Shown one piece after another: positions 19,737 to 32,059 of a DNA stretch of 64,000 nt. Both the position numbers and the translations under genes were made by a program. Where the stretch lies: NCBI GenBank assembly GCA_945865925.1, contig CAMBFG010000003.1, forward strand, positions 1-64,000, read 5' to 3'. Source of the DNA: Dehalococcoides mccartyi (GTDB lineage: Bacteria > Chloroflexota > Dehalococcoidia > UBA2979). Below the pieces are notes generated by a model. It was not told the DNA's origin. It saw only the letters and a list, made by a program, of their open reading frames with translations, and ran no database searches. The stretch's first letter is position 1. Each line of letters opens with the position of its first letter.

Positions 19737-20567
19737 ATGTCCAATGACCCATGGCTGAATGCGCCGCCCGATGGCGTCGAGGCTCGCCCGAATGCGACGG
19801 CCGGGCGCGTGCTGATGGGTGGCCCCGTCGCGCTCGTCACCACGATGTGGCGAGGTAAGCCGAATATCGTGCCGATCTCCTGGCACATGCCGCTGTCCTC
19901 GCGGCCCTCGATCGTGGGGATCGCCGTGGGGCAGGAGCGCTACACCGCGGAGATGATCCAGCACGCACAGGAATTCGCGATCAGCATCCCGACACGGCCG
20001 CTGCTCCACCACGTGCAGTATCTGGGCACGCTTTCCGGTGAACACATCGACAAGTTCGAGGCGACCCAACTCGGGACGTTCCCACCGCGCACGATCACGG
20101 CGCCGCTGGTGGCGGGGTGCTGCGCCTGGATCGAGTGCCAGGTGGTGGAGGCGTACCCGATCGGGGACCACATCCTGTTCGCTGGCCTCGTGACCTCGGT
20201 GCAGGTGGACCCTCGATCATTTGATGACCGCTGGCTGCTGGGTGAGACGGACACACGTCCGCTCCATTTCATCGCGGGGAACCGCTACTCCACCCTCGGC
20301 AGCGTGATGGAGGCGCGCATCCCACAGGCGTCCGAGGCGCCCGAGCGCGTCCTGCGCGACCGCATCGAGGAAGAACTCGAACTCACGCGCGAGGCACGCG
20401 AACGGCGCGAGGAGGCGGTGGGCGAGCTGCGGGAGGAGGTGCGGCGCGGCCACGCCATCGACCCCGGCACCCTGGACGACCTCGCGAAGAGCGGAATCGA
20501 GATGAGCGCGGACGACCTGATCGACCTGTCGCGCGGCACGATGCTGGGGGAGCCGCCTCGCGAGTAG
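19737..20567 (+). CDS. Flavin reductase-like FMN-binding domain protein
   Basis: GRVLMGGPVALVTTMWRGKPNIVPISWHMPLSSRPSIVGIAVGQERYTAEMI...FAISIPT. Confidence 0.75.
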   Translation: MSNDPWLNAPPDGVEARPNATAGRVLMGGPVALVTTMWRGKPNIVPISWHMPLSSRPSIVGIAVGQERYTAEMIQHAQEFAISIPTRPLLHHVQYLGTLSGEHIDKFEATQLGTFPPRTITAPLVAGCCAWIECQVVEAYPIGDHILFAGLVTSVQVDPRSFDDRWLLGETDTRPLHFIAGNRYSTLGSVMEARIPQASEAPERVLRDRIEEELELTREARERREEAVGELREEVRRGHAIDPGTLDDLAKSGIEMSADDLIDLSRGTMLGEPPRE

Positions 20568-20601
20568 CGAGCCGGCGAGCGGCGGGGCGACCAGGCGAAG
20601 G

Positions 20602-20826
20602 CTAGACGCGGCGCTTGAGCACGCGGTGCTCGTCGACCTCGTAGGGGAGGTACTCGCGGCCGCACTGGTGGCAGACGAAGCCCATCGCCTTGCTGTCGTC
20701 TTCCATGACCTGCGGCCCGCGCCAGCGCGGCATCAGCGGCTTGCCGAAGCAGCACGACTCGGGCTGGGTGGCCACGCCCTTGTAGGTTGCCTTGGGAGAG
20801 CCGAAGACCTTCGAGAGCAGGGACAT
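20602..20826 (-). CDS. Small Cys-containing hypothetical protein
   Basis: MSLLSKVFGSPKATYKGVATQPESCCFGKPLMPRW...GFVCHQCGREYLPYEVDEHRVLKRRV. Confidence 0.6.
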   Translation of the reverse strand: MSLLSKVFGSPKATYKGVATQPESCCFGKPLMPRWRGPQVMEDDSKAMGFVCHQCGREYLPYEVDEHRVLKRRV

Positions 20827-20927
20827 CGCGGCGCTCCTTCATCGTGCGTGGCGCGCGGGGAGCGTAGCGCGTGGGGCGGGGTTCGCGGAAGGCAGTCGCG
20901 GAACGCGCTAGCCTCGACCGCCGCTCG

Positions 20928-21776
20928 TTAGGCGTCGCGCTCCACCGGCAACTGTGGCAGGCGCGACCACTCGGCCCAGGAGCCGTCGTAGTTGCGGGCG
21001 GTCTGCCAGCCGAGGACCTCGTGCATCGCGAACCAGGAGGCGGCGGAGCGGATGCCGCCGCCGCAGTAGGGGTAGACCTCGCGGGTGCCATCGATGCCAG
21101 CGGCGGCGTAGAGCGAGCGCAGGCGGTCCGGCGGGAGGAAGCGGCCGTCGTCATCGACGAGGAGTTCCCAGTTCAGGTGCTGCGCGCGGGGGATGCGGCC
21201 GTAGCGGGGCGCCTCGTGGCCCGCGCCCGCGACACCGTGGAACTCGTCGTCCGTACGGCAGTCGAGGATCGTCGCGTCGCCTTTGCCTTCGGAGGCGGCG
21301 AGGACTTCCTCCCATGAGGAGTAGACCGCCGGGTCGCCTTCGCCGAGGTGAGGTGTGGTCGCGGCGAAGCGCGGTTCGTCCTTCGTCAGGGTGATGCCGT
21401 CGCGCGCGAGTGCGGCGGTGGAGCGGTCGGTGATGTGGACGTTGGGGAAGCGGTAGTACTTCAGCACCCAGTAGGCGCGATGCGGCCACATCGACTTGCC
21501 CGCCGCGACGCAGACGACGGTGTGCGACTCGTCGATGCCGAGGCGGGCGAGGGTGGCCTCGACCTCTTCGCGGTACGGGACGAGGGCGCGGATGCCGCCG
21601 CGTTCGACGGTGGTGTCGTCGTAGCCATGCACCCAGATTGCACCGGGCAGGTGGCCACCCTCGTACTCCTTCGCGCGGTCGAGGCCGACGTGGAGGATGC
21701 GGAGGGACGGATCGTTGAGGTGAGCGCGGAGCCAGTCGGCACTGACGATGGCATCAGGATTCGGCTGGTCAGGCAT
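20928..21776 (-). CDS. Sulfurtransferase (two-domain rhodanese)
   Basis: GGHLPGAIWVHGYDD...; second domain active-site loop YPYCGGGIRSAASWFAM. Confidence 0.88.
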   Translation of the reverse strand: MPDQPNPDAIVSADWLRAHLNDPSLRILHVGLDRAKEYEGGHLPGAIWVHGYDDTTVERGGIRALVPYREEVEATLARLGIDESHTVVCVAAGKSMWPHRAYWVLKYYRFPNVHITDRSTAALARDGITLTKDEPRFAATTPHLGEGDPAVYSSWEEVLAASEGKGDATILDCRTDDEFHGVAGAGHEAPRYGRIPRAQHLNWELLVDDDGRFLPPDRLRSLYAAAGIDGTREVYPYCGGGIRSAASWFAMHEVLGWQTARNYDGSWAEWSRLPQLPVERDA

Positions 21777-21809
21777 TCGAGGCTCCTCGCATCACCGCTG
21801 GAACGGTCG

Positions 21810-23375
21810 CTACTCGTCGGTGCCGGACTCGGGCGCGCTGCCGCTGTCCGCGCCATCCGAGGCGCCACGGCCTCGACCACCGCGGCGGCCACGACGGCGA
21901 CGGCGGCGCTGTTCCTCGGACTCACCGGGGACATCGGCTCCGGGGGTGCCGGGGGTGCCGTCCGAGGGCGGGCGGGGCGTTTCGCTGCGGGCTTCGGTGC
22001 GCGGCGGGCGCGGAGTCGTGTCGCGAGGAGCTGCGTCGCGAGGCGGGCGCGGGGTCGCGCTGCCAGCAGCGTCGGTGGGACGGGCGGCGCGACGCGTGAC
22101 GCGGATGCCGCCGATCGTCGTGCGCTCGATGCGAGGGGCGTCGTCGCGCGGCGGGCGCTCACGGCCAGCATCGCGCGGGGCACCATCGCGAGGCGGGCGG
22201 GCGTCGCCGTCACGGCGGCTGCGAGTGCCGCCCGCGGGTGGCGCGTCGCGACGCGGACGGGCGGTGTCGTTCAAGGCGGCGGGGCGCTGACGCAGCGGGC
22301 GCGGGCCACGCGGCTCGTCGGTACGGTCGTCCGGGACAGCGGCAGCGTCGAGGTCACGCAGCGGGCGCTCGTCGCGCACCTCGCGGCCGGGGGCGTCGAA
22401 GGCGGCGCGGCTGGAGCGACGTGGGGCGCGGCGGTCAGTCGGTTCGAGGGCGGCGAGGAAGAGCACGCGGCGCTCCTCGTCCTCGCGGCGGAAGTTCTCC
22501 TCCACGTCGGCGTCGAGTTCCTCGGGGCGGATCGCGGTACCCATCTGCTGACGGATCGTCTCGGCGCCGAGTTCGATGACCTGGCCGGTCTCGTCCATGC
22601 GCAGGCGGACGGTCTCGTTGATGGCGTTGATCGAGATGACCTTCGCCTTGCCGATCGGCGTGGTGATGCGCTTCCCGACCTTCGGCAGCGTGCCGACGAT
22701 CTCGCGGTAGGCGTCCACCTCGAAGGCGAGGCAGCAGAGGAGGCGTCCGCAGGCGCCGGATATCTTCGACGGGTTGGGCGCGAGGCCCTGGTCCTTAGCC
22801 ATCTTGATCGAGATCGCGGGAAACTCCGTCATCCAGGTGGAGCAGCAGAGTCCGCGCCCGCACTGGCCGAGGCCGCCCAGCGCCTTCGCGCGGTCACGGT
22901 CGCCGACCTGCTCGATCTCGAGGTTGGGGATCTGGAGGAACTGTGCGGCGTCCCGGTGCAGACGCTCTTCGCCGTGGAACTCGTTCGCGGTGTAGGTCAG
23001 TTCGCCGTAGGTGTGTTCGAGGTCATAGGTGATGTTCGCGACGCGCACGCGGGCGTCGATGCGCGAGACGACCGCGGTCTGCACGCGCAGGATGTCCGCC
23101 TTCGCGCGCTCCGCCTGGTTGCGCCAGCGGGTGACATCGGACTCCGCGGCGAGGCGGTCGATCACGCGCGAGGGGCCATCGACGAGGTTGCCGAGCACCT
23201 GGTCAGCACCGACGACGACCCAGCCGAGCCGCTCACCTCGATTGCCGCGCACGATGACGTAGTCACCGACGCCGAGGATGAGGTCGCCGGGCGAGCAGTA
23301 GGAGATCGGGCCGGCATCGGCGTAGCGGACGCCGACATGGGCGCGGGAGGGGGCGCGGCGAGTGTCGGTGGTCAT
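21810..23375 (-). CDS. ricT: PSP1-domain protein RicT (YaaT) with Arg-rich C-terminal extension
   Basis: LGGLGQCGRGLCCSTWMTEFPAISIKMAKDQGLAPNPSKISGACGRLLCCLAFE; overlaps the holB stop (ATGA). Confidence 0.9.
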   Translation of the reverse strand: MTTDTRRAPSRAHVGVRYADAGPISYCSPGDLILGVGDYVIVRGNRGERLGWVVVGADQVLGNLVDGPSRVIDRLAAESDVTRWRNQAERAKADILRVQTAVVSRIDARVRVANITYDLEHTYGELTYTANEFHGEERLHRDAAQFLQIPNLEIEQVGDRDRAKALGGLGQCGRGLCCSTWMTEFPAISIKMAKDQGLAPNPSKISGACGRLLCCLAFEVDAYREIVGTLPKVGKRITTPIGKAKVISINAINETVRLRMDETGQVIELGAETIRQQMGTAIRPEELDADVEENFRREDEERRVLFLAALEPTDRRAPRRSSRAAFDAPGREVRDERPLRDLDAAAVPDDRTDEPRGPRPLRQRPAALNDTARPRRDAPPAGGTRSRRDGDARPPRDGAPRDAGRERPPRDDAPRIERTTIGGIRVTRRAARPTDAAGSATPRPPRDAAPRDTTPRPPRTEARSETPRPPSDGTPGTPGADVPGESEEQRRRRRRGRRGGRGRGASDGADSGSAPESGTDE

Positions 23376-24439
23376 GCAACACCTGCTGTCGCTGGAACCT
23401 GGGCCAAGACGGGCAGGTCGAGCATCATCACTTCGAGGGCGAGCGTGGCGTTGGTGTTCCCCTGCAGGTGCAGGCGAGCGGTCTGCACGGCGCGCAGCGC
23501 GCGCACGGCGTCGGCTGGCGTCAGGCCGGCGGCGTCCTGGATGGCTTCGGGCGCGGCGTCGAGGCCGGAGGTGGCGAGCAGCACCTCGCGCCACCAGTCA
23601 CGCCAGAGGTCGACGGTCGCGAGGACGCTCTCGCGCTCGCGGTACCAACCGGCGCCGAGGCGGTCGGCGACATCGAAACGCTCGTTTCGGCCCGCGCGCA
23701 TCAGGCGGCGGACTTCGTCGGTCGCGGACTGGCGCAGGACGGCCAGCGAGGGGTCAGCCTGCATCCGCATCGCGAGGCCGTAGCGCCCGTGGGCGAGCCG
23801 CGCGAGGCTCATCGCCTCGTCCGTCGGGAGACCGGCGTGCTCGCGAAGCGCGGCAGCGAGGCCGGCGTGGGAGAGCGGCCGCAGCACGATCTCCTGGCAG
23901 CGGGAGCGGATCGTCGGGAGGAGCGCGTCGACATCGGAAGCGAGCAGGAGAAGGAGCGTGTCGCCGGGCGGCTCTTCGAGGGTCTTGAGGATGGCGTGCG
24001 CGGCCTCGGGCTGGAGGTCGTCCGCACCGTCCACGATGAAGATCCGGCGCGAGACCGCGAACGGCGCCAGCGAGGCGACACGCTCCAGGCGGCGGATCTG
24101 GCAAATGCGGATGCGCGTCGAGTTGTCGGAGGAGTGGTCGTGGCTCGCTTCGTCGCAGACGCCTCGGATGGCGATGCGCTCGATGTCGGGCGAGGTGCCC
24201 GCCTCGATCTGCTGCGCCGCCCGCGACGCGAGGTCGGGGAGCGTAGGGTCTTCGGTGCTGGGGGCGACGAGGGTCTGCGCGAGCCGGCGTGCGAGGAGGG
24301 CCTTGCCGACGCCCGGCGGCCCGGCGAAGAGGTAGGCGTGCGCGAAGTGTCCGCCCGCGATGGCGCGGCGCAGCACCTCGACGGCGGCGTCCTGTCCGAC
24401 GACACCCCAGGCGTTCGCCTCGGTGGTTGAGGTAGTCAC
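23372..24439 (-). CDS. holB: DNA polymerase III delta-prime subunit
   Basis: WGVVGQDAAVEVLRRAIAGGHFAHAYLFAGPPGVGKALLARRLAQTL...IDGADDLQPEAAHAILKTLEEPPGDT-type clamp-loader motifs; adjacent to ricT. Confidence 0.88.
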   Translation of the reverse strand: MTTSTTEANAWGVVGQDAAVEVLRRAIAGGHFAHAYLFAGPPGVGKALLARRLAQTLVAPSTEDPTLPDLASRAAQQIEAGTSPDIERIAIRGVCDEASHDHSSDNSTRIRICQIRRLERVASLAPFAVSRRIFIVDGADDLQPEAAHAILKTLEEPPGDTLLLLLASDVDALLPTIRSRCQEIVLRPLSHAGLAAALREHAGLPTDEAMSLARLAHGRYGLAMRMQADPSLAVLRQSATDEVRRLMRAGRNERFDVADRLGAGWYRERESVLATVDLWRDWWREVLLATSGLDAAPEAIQDAAGLTPADAVRALRAVQTARLHLQGNTNATLALEVMMLDLPVLAQVPATAGVA

Positions 24440-24617
24440 GATATTGCCCGAACCCCGCTCGAGGCGGTGTCTGTGAATCTAGTGGAGCCCCCCGCAGCGT
24501 CGCCCGAGGCGGCGCGAGGTGAACCGCTGGAGATTGTCTCATGCCTCGACAGAGCGGGGGGGCCGCTGCCCGAGGGGTGCGCCGCGAGGGGCATCCGGCA
24601 GTGGTCAGGCGGAGATC

Positions 24618-24651
24618 CGTACCGCCTCGCTCCGCGAGGGTGGGGCCACCC
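24618..24651 (+). repeat. Dispersed intergenic repeat, copy A
   Basis: CGTACCGCCTCGCTCCGCGAGGGTGGGGCCACCC; near-identical to 25851-25885. Confidence 0.65.
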
Positions 24652-24842
24652 ATTCGCGTTCCGAGGGGATGGTCGATTGCCGTCTGACGACCTTGAGACA
24701 AGTGCCGTGAAGCGGGTGAGGGGATGGTGGGTGCGCTACTATCCCGCGGGCACCTCGGAAGGGGTGTCTGCGGTAGGGGCGCGCGCGCACCAGACGAGGC
24801 GGCTTGCTTCGGGCGCGACGCGATAGTGATAGAGGAGGGGCA

Positions 24843-25316
24843 GTGCCTGACGAACTACCCGACCTGACGCCAGAGATGAAGGCGGCCATCGGCAAACCCG
24901 GTGCACCGACCACCTACGAGGTGACGAGCCTGGGCATCCGCACATTTGGGCGGGCCGTGGGCTACAAGAACGCGATCTACTTCGACGCTGCGGCGGCGAA
25001 GGCGGCTGGGCACAAGGACCTGGTGTCCCCCCCGGGGTACTTCGGGATGCCGGTGTTCAACCCGAACGCGGCTGCTGGCCGCGCCGCCGACTTCGAGACG
25101 CCGTTCAAGCGCAATCTGAATGGTGGCACCGGGGTCTTCCCGATCGAGCGCGTCTTCGCAGGCGATGTCCTGGACGCGGTCACGACGCTGGTCGACCTGA
25201 AGCTCGACCGCGGCCGGCTGGGCCAGATGCTCATCCGGACGTCCGAGACGGTCTACACGCGCAAGTCCGACGGCAAGGTGGTCGCGAAGACTCGCGGCAC
25301 CGGGCTGTCCTACTAG
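24843..25316 (+). CDS. MaoC-like dehydratase (N-terminal type hotdog)
   Basis: GTG start VPDELPDLTPEMKAAIGKPG...VSPPGYFGMPV...GGTGVFPIERVFAGDVL. Confidence 0.78.
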   Translation: MPDELPDLTPEMKAAIGKPGAPTTYEVTSLGIRTFGRAVGYKNAIYFDAAAAKAAGHKDLVSPPGYFGMPVFNPNAAAGRAADFETPFKRNLNGGTGVFPIERVFAGDVLDAVTTLVDLKLDRGRLGQMLIRTSETVYTRKSDGKVVAKTRGTGLSY

Positions 25317-25337
25317 CGATAGCGCGAGGAGACGACG

Positions 25338-25760
25338 ATGGCACAGACGATGTGGGATGACGTGTCGGAGGGTCAGGAGATCACTCTGACCGAGTCGACC
25401 TCCAGCCAGCGCCTGGTGATCTGGGCGGCCGCCTCAGGCGACTTCTACCAGATCCACTACGACGACAACTTCGCGAAGGGGAACAACCTGCCGGACATCA
25501 TTGTCCACGGGGCCCTGAAGGGGATGCTGGTCGGCCGTCTGCTGGACGAGTTCGCCGGCGACAAGGGCTGGATCGAGTCGTGGGACGTGTCGTACCGCGG
25601 CATGGACAAGGCTCGCGAGGACATGACGGTCTGGGGCAAGGTCACCAAGAAGTACCAGGAGAGCGGGAAGAACCTCGTCGACCTGGACGTTGGTGTGCGC
25701 CAGGTCAACGGCACGGAGACGACGCCCGGTCGGGCGACGTTGAGCCTGCCGAAGAAGTAG
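25338..25760 (+). CDS. MaoC-like dehydratase
   Basis: WAAASGDFYQIHYDDNFAKGNNLPDIIVHGALKGMLVGRLL, a hydratase-2-like motif. Confidence 0.85.
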   Translation: MAQTMWDDVSEGQEITLTESTSSQRLVIWAAASGDFYQIHYDDNFAKGNNLPDIIVHGALKGMLVGRLLDEFAGDKGWIESWDVSYRGMDKAREDMTVWGKVTKKYQESGKNLVDLDVGVRQVNGTETTPGRATLSLPKK

Positions 25761-25850
25761 CACTCGCCTTCGCGGTTGCGAAGTACGGACGCCCGGCCGG
25801 AAGGTCGGGCGTTCTGTTTGCCTCTGGGGATTCGAGGCAGGCGGGAGCCT

Positions 25851-25885
25851 CGTACCGCCTCGCTTCGCGAGGGCGGCCCCACCCC
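25851..25885 (+). repeat. Dispersed intergenic repeat, copy B
   Basis: CGTACCGCCTCGCTTCGCGAGGGCGGCCCCACCCC; matches 24618-24651. Confidence 0.65.
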
Positions 25886-25976
25886 CTGCCCCCGCCCCTC
25901 GGGGGCGGGGGTTCAAGAAGCGAGGTCGACCCCACCCCCCAGCCCCCTCCCCTTCCAGGGGAGGGGGAGCCGGAAC
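25886..25976. repeat. GC-rich double-hairpin repeat (PxPPPLPGEG-type)
   Basis: Two perfect hairpins: CCCCGCCCC-TCG-GGGGCGGGG and CCCCCTCCCC-TTCCA-GGGGAGGGGG. Confidence 0.6.
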
Positions 25977-26074
25977 AGAAGACACGGCACGACACGACCT
26001 CGACTCGGAGGACACGACCTAGAGGCGGGAAGCGGACGCCTGCGGATGCGGGCGGCGTCCCCTACATTCGAGGG

Positions 26075-27352
26075 ATGCTGGACCTCACTACTTACCCACT
26101 CGAAACACTGGCGCGGCAGGTCGGGACGCCGTTCTTCCTGTACGACGGCGCGATGCTGCGTGCGCGGATGGCGGAGGTCGCGGCGGCGACTGAGGGCACC
26201 TCGCTGCATGGGCGCTATGCGATGAAAGCGAACTCGGCCCGCTACGTGCTCGATGCGGCGCGCGAGGCGGGGCTGTGGATCGATGCGGTGAGCGGCAACG
26301 AGGTGGAGCGCGCGATGCGCGCGGGCTTCGCGGCCGGGCATGAGCCGCCGACGATCATGTTCACGGCAGATGTGTTCCGCGACAACGCGCTCGGCACGGT
26401 TGTGCAGCACGACATTCTGCCGAACATCGGCTCGCCGGGGATGATCCGCGAACTGCACGAGGCGGGATACCAGGGGCCAATCGCGATCCGCGTGAACCCG
26501 GGCTTCGGCCACGGGCACGTCGAGGCCTGCGACACCGGCGGGCCATCCTCGAAGCACGGGATCTGGTACGAGGACATCGATGACGTCGCAGCGCTGGCGA
26601 AGAGCGCGGGGTTCTCGGTGGTCGGATTGCATGCACATGTGGGCACGGGGCCGCAGATCGGTGAGTTCGACTTCAACATGCGGCGGCTGGTCGGGGTGTT
26701 CGACGATCTGCTGCAGCGCTTCCCGGACGTCGCTTCGGTGAACCTCGGTGGTGGGATCCCGCACCCGTACCGCTTCGAGGGGCAGGCGTACGACCTCGGC
26801 GGGTACCGGACGCTGATGCTGGAGGCGGCCTCGACGCTGTCGGAGTCAGCAGGCCACCCGGTCGCGATCGAGATCGAGCCGGGCCGCTATCCCGTCGCCG
26901 GGATGGCGATCCTCGTCGCACGGGTCACGGACGTGAAGGAGACTCGCACGAACGAGAAGGGGTCGGGCCACCGCTTCGTGATGGTGGACGCGGGCTTCAA
27001 CGACCTGATCCGTCCGGCGATGTACGGCTCGTACCACGAGATCTCAGTCGTCGGGCGCGGGGCATCGAAGACGCCCGAGCCGCTCGTGGTCGCGGGGCCG
27101 CTCTGCGAAAGCGGCGATGTCTTCACCCGCGACGATCAGGAGCTGCTGGTCCCGCGCGCCCTCGGCCGTCCCGAACCGGGCGACCTGCTCGTGGTGCACG
27201 ATGCAGGCGCGTACGGGGCGGCGATGTCCTCGAACTACGTGTCGATGGGACGGGCGGCGCAGGTCGCCTGGGACGACGGCCACGCGACGCTCATCGCGCG
27301 CCGCGAAACCCTCGATGACGTGCTGCGGCAGGAGTGCGCGGAGGCGCTGTAG
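26075..27352 (+). CDS. lysA: Diaminopimelate decarboxylase-like PLP enzyme
   Basis: GRYAMKANSARYVL (PLP Lys), GLHAHVGTG, EIEPGRYPVAGMAILVARVTDVKE, PLCESGDVF. Confidence 0.82.
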   Translation: MLDLTTYPLETLARQVGTPFFLYDGAMLRARMAEVAAATEGTSLHGRYAMKANSARYVLDAAREAGLWIDAVSGNEVERAMRAGFAAGHEPPTIMFTADVFRDNALGTVVQHDILPNIGSPGMIRELHEAGYQGPIAIRVNPGFGHGHVEACDTGGPSSKHGIWYEDIDDVAALAKSAGFSVVGLHAHVGTGPQIGEFDFNMRRLVGVFDDLLQRFPDVASVNLGGGIPHPYRFEGQAYDLGGYRTLMLEAASTLSESAGHPVAIEIEPGRYPVAGMAILVARVTDVKETRTNEKGSGHRFVMVDAGFNDLIRPAMYGSYHEISVVGRGASKTPEPLVVAGPLCESGDVFTRDDQELLVPRALGRPEPGDLLVVHDAGAYGAAMSSNYVSMGRAAQVAWDDGHATLIARRETLDDVLRQECAEAL

Positions 27353-27361
27353 GCGACTGCC

Positions 27362-29947
<2,586 letters not shown>

Positions 29948-29981
29948 CGCAGACTCTCGCTCTCGGGCCTCGGTCGGGGCG

Positions 29982-30941
29982 CTATCGGAACAACGCGCCG
30001 ACGGAACCGCCCGTGTGGATACGGTGCATCGCGTCGCCGATCAGCGGCGCGACACTCAGGACGCGGGTGGGGACGTGCTTGAACTGCCCGTGGACCAGCG
30101 GCAGCGTGTCCGTGAACACGATCTCGTCCACCTCGGGGATGTCGAGGGCCTCGAACGCCTTCGCGGACATGACGGGGTGGACACAGGCGACGCGGACGGA
30201 GCGCGCACCGCGCTGGCGCAGCAGGCGCACCGCGGAGGCGACGGTTCCACCGGTGAGGACCTCGTCGTCCAGGACGATGCAGTCGCGGCCCTCGACGTCA
30301 CCGATGAGCGTCATCGCCTCAGCCTGCTCGAGGTTCCCGGTGCGCTTCTTGTCCACGATGGCGAAGTCGCCATTCACGCGCGAAGCGATGTCGCGCGCGA
30401 GTTTGGCGCGGCCGACATCCGGTGCCACGATCGTCGGCAGGCTGAACGACTGGGAGCGCACGTACTCCGCGATCAAGGGGAACGCCGTCAACTCGTCCAG
30501 CGGGATATTGAAGAACCCCTGGATCTGGCCAGCGTGCATGTCGATCGTGAGCACGCGTGAGGCACCGGCGACCTCGATGAAGTTCGCGACGAGGCGGGCG
30601 GTGACGGGGACGCGGGGCTGGTCCTTTTTGTCGGAGCGGCCGTAGGCGTAGTACGGGATGACAGCGGTGATCCGCCCGGCCGAGGCGCGCTTCGCCGCGT
30701 CGATCATGACGAGGAGTTCCATCAGCCGCGTGTTCACGGGGGACACGATGGGCTGGATGATGAACACGTCGCGCTCGCGGATGTTGTCCAGGTACCGGAC
30801 GAAGACTTCCTCGTTCGAGAACTGGAAGACCTCGCAGTCCCCCAGCGGCATCTCAAGGTGCTTCGCGACGGATTCCGCGAGCCCACGGTGCGAGTTGCCC
30901 GTGAAGACAGCCATCTCCTGAAACACGGGCAAACTCCTCAC
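29982..30941 (-). CDS. prs: Ribose-phosphate pyrophosphokinase
   Basis: [25 protein letters not shown]...[18 protein letters not shown]. Confidence 0.95.
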   Translation of the reverse strand: MRSLPVFQEMAVFTGNSHRGLAESVAKHLEMPLGDCEVFQFSNEEVFVRYLDNIRERDVFIIQPIVSPVNTRLMELLVMIDAAKRASAGRITAVIPYYAYGRSDKKDQPRVPVTARLVANFIEVAGASRVLTIDMHAGQIQGFFNIPLDELTAFPLIAEYVRSQSFSLPTIVAPDVGRAKLARDIASRVNGDFAIVDKKRTGNLEQAEAMTLIGDVEGRDCIVLDDEVLTGGTVASAVRLLRQRGARSVRVACVHPVMSAKAFEALDIPEVDEIVFTDTLPLVHGQFKHVPTRVLSVAPLIGDAMHRIHTGGSVGALFR

Positions 30942-31016
30942 GTCGGGGACTTCGATCCTACCACTCGCGCCCGGTTGGGCTCCCGTGGGGAATCTGTCCG
31001 AGGGGGAGGCGAGGGC

Positions 31017-32021
31017 CTACTGCCTCAGCGGTTTCGCCGGTGGGCGGCGCTTTACGGTGGGGTGGATATCCAGTGGCGCCTCCGGGCGCACCCGCTCATC
31101 GAAGTGCGCGAAGGCGGCAGCGGCGATCATCGCGCCGTTGTCCGTGCAGAGGATGGGTGGCGGCATCCAGACCGACACTGGCGACCGCTCCAGCACCCGC
31201 TCCCGCAGGCGGTGGTTCGCGGCCACCCCCCCGGCGAGCAGCACGGAGGCGACACTTTCGCGCTCGGCGGCTCGGGCTGCCTTCTCCGACAGCACGTCCA
31301 CCACGCTCTCCTCGAAGGCCCAGGCGATCTCCGCGCGGGGGGGCGGGTTCGGCGACTGCACCAGCTGGAGCACCGCCGTCTTCAGGCCGGAGAACGAGGT
31401 GTCGTCGCTGCCTCGAAGCCAGGCGCGCGGGAGGCTCAGCGTGCGCGCAGTCGCCGTCGCAGCGAGCGCCGAGAGCGGCGGCCCCCCGGGGTAACCGAGG
31501 CCCAGCAGCCGCGCGACCTTGTCGAAGGCCTCGCCGGCGGCGTCGTCCCGCGTCCCCCCGAGGCGGGTGAACGAGCCGTCCTCTTCCACGAGCAGGAGTT
31601 CGGTGTGGCCGCCCGACACGACGAGGGCGAGCGCTGGCAGTTCCGGCACGGTCTCCGCGAGCCAGTTCGCGCGGACGTGGCCCTCGATGTGGTCGACCGG
31701 GATGAGTGGCAGGCCTCGTCCGTAGGCGAGCCCTCGCGCTGCGTTCAGCCCGACGACGAGCGCGCCCGGCAGCCCCGGCCCCGCCGTGACGGCGATGGCA
31801 TCGATGTCGTCCCAGCCGCACGAGGCCTCGGCGAGCGCCGCCCGGACGACGGGGACGAGGGCGCGCAGGTGGGCGCGGGCCGCGACCTCCGGCACCACGC
31901 CGCCGGTCTCGCGGTGCAACTCGGTCTGGGAGGCGATGACGTTGGAAAGCAGGCGCCGGCCATCCTCGACGACGGCGGCCGCCGTCTCGTCACAGGAGGA
32001 CTCGATGCCGAGGATGCGCAT
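31017..32021 (-). CDS. tsaD: tRNA N6-threonylcarbamoyladenosine transferase TsaD
   Basis: MRILGIESSCDETAAAVVEDGRRLLSNVIASQTELH...VDHIEGHVRANW...GGVAANHRLRE. Confidence 0.96.
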   Translation of the reverse strand: MRILGIESSCDETAAAVVEDGRRLLSNVIASQTELHRETGGVVPEVAARAHLRALVPVVRAALAEASCGWDDIDAIAVTAGPGLPGALVVGLNAARGLAYGRGLPLIPVDHIEGHVRANWLAETVPELPALALVVSGGHTELLLVEEDGSFTRLGGTRDDAAGEAFDKVARLLGLGYPGGPPLSALAATATARTLSLPRAWLRGSDDTSFSGLKTAVLQLVQSPNPPPRAEIAWAFEESVVDVLSEKAARAAERESVASVLLAGGVAANHRLRERVLERSPVSVWMPPPILCTDNGAMIAAAAFAHFDERVRPEAPLDIHPTVKRRPPAKPLRQ

Positions 32022-32059
32022 GGCTGACCTGACCGGGCTTCGCGGGACACCCTCGAAGC

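Noticed and set aside
21348-23783. 811-aa plus-strand ORF
   Set aside because: Antisense to rhodanese, ricT and holB; no domain, composition typical of GC-rich shadow ORFs.
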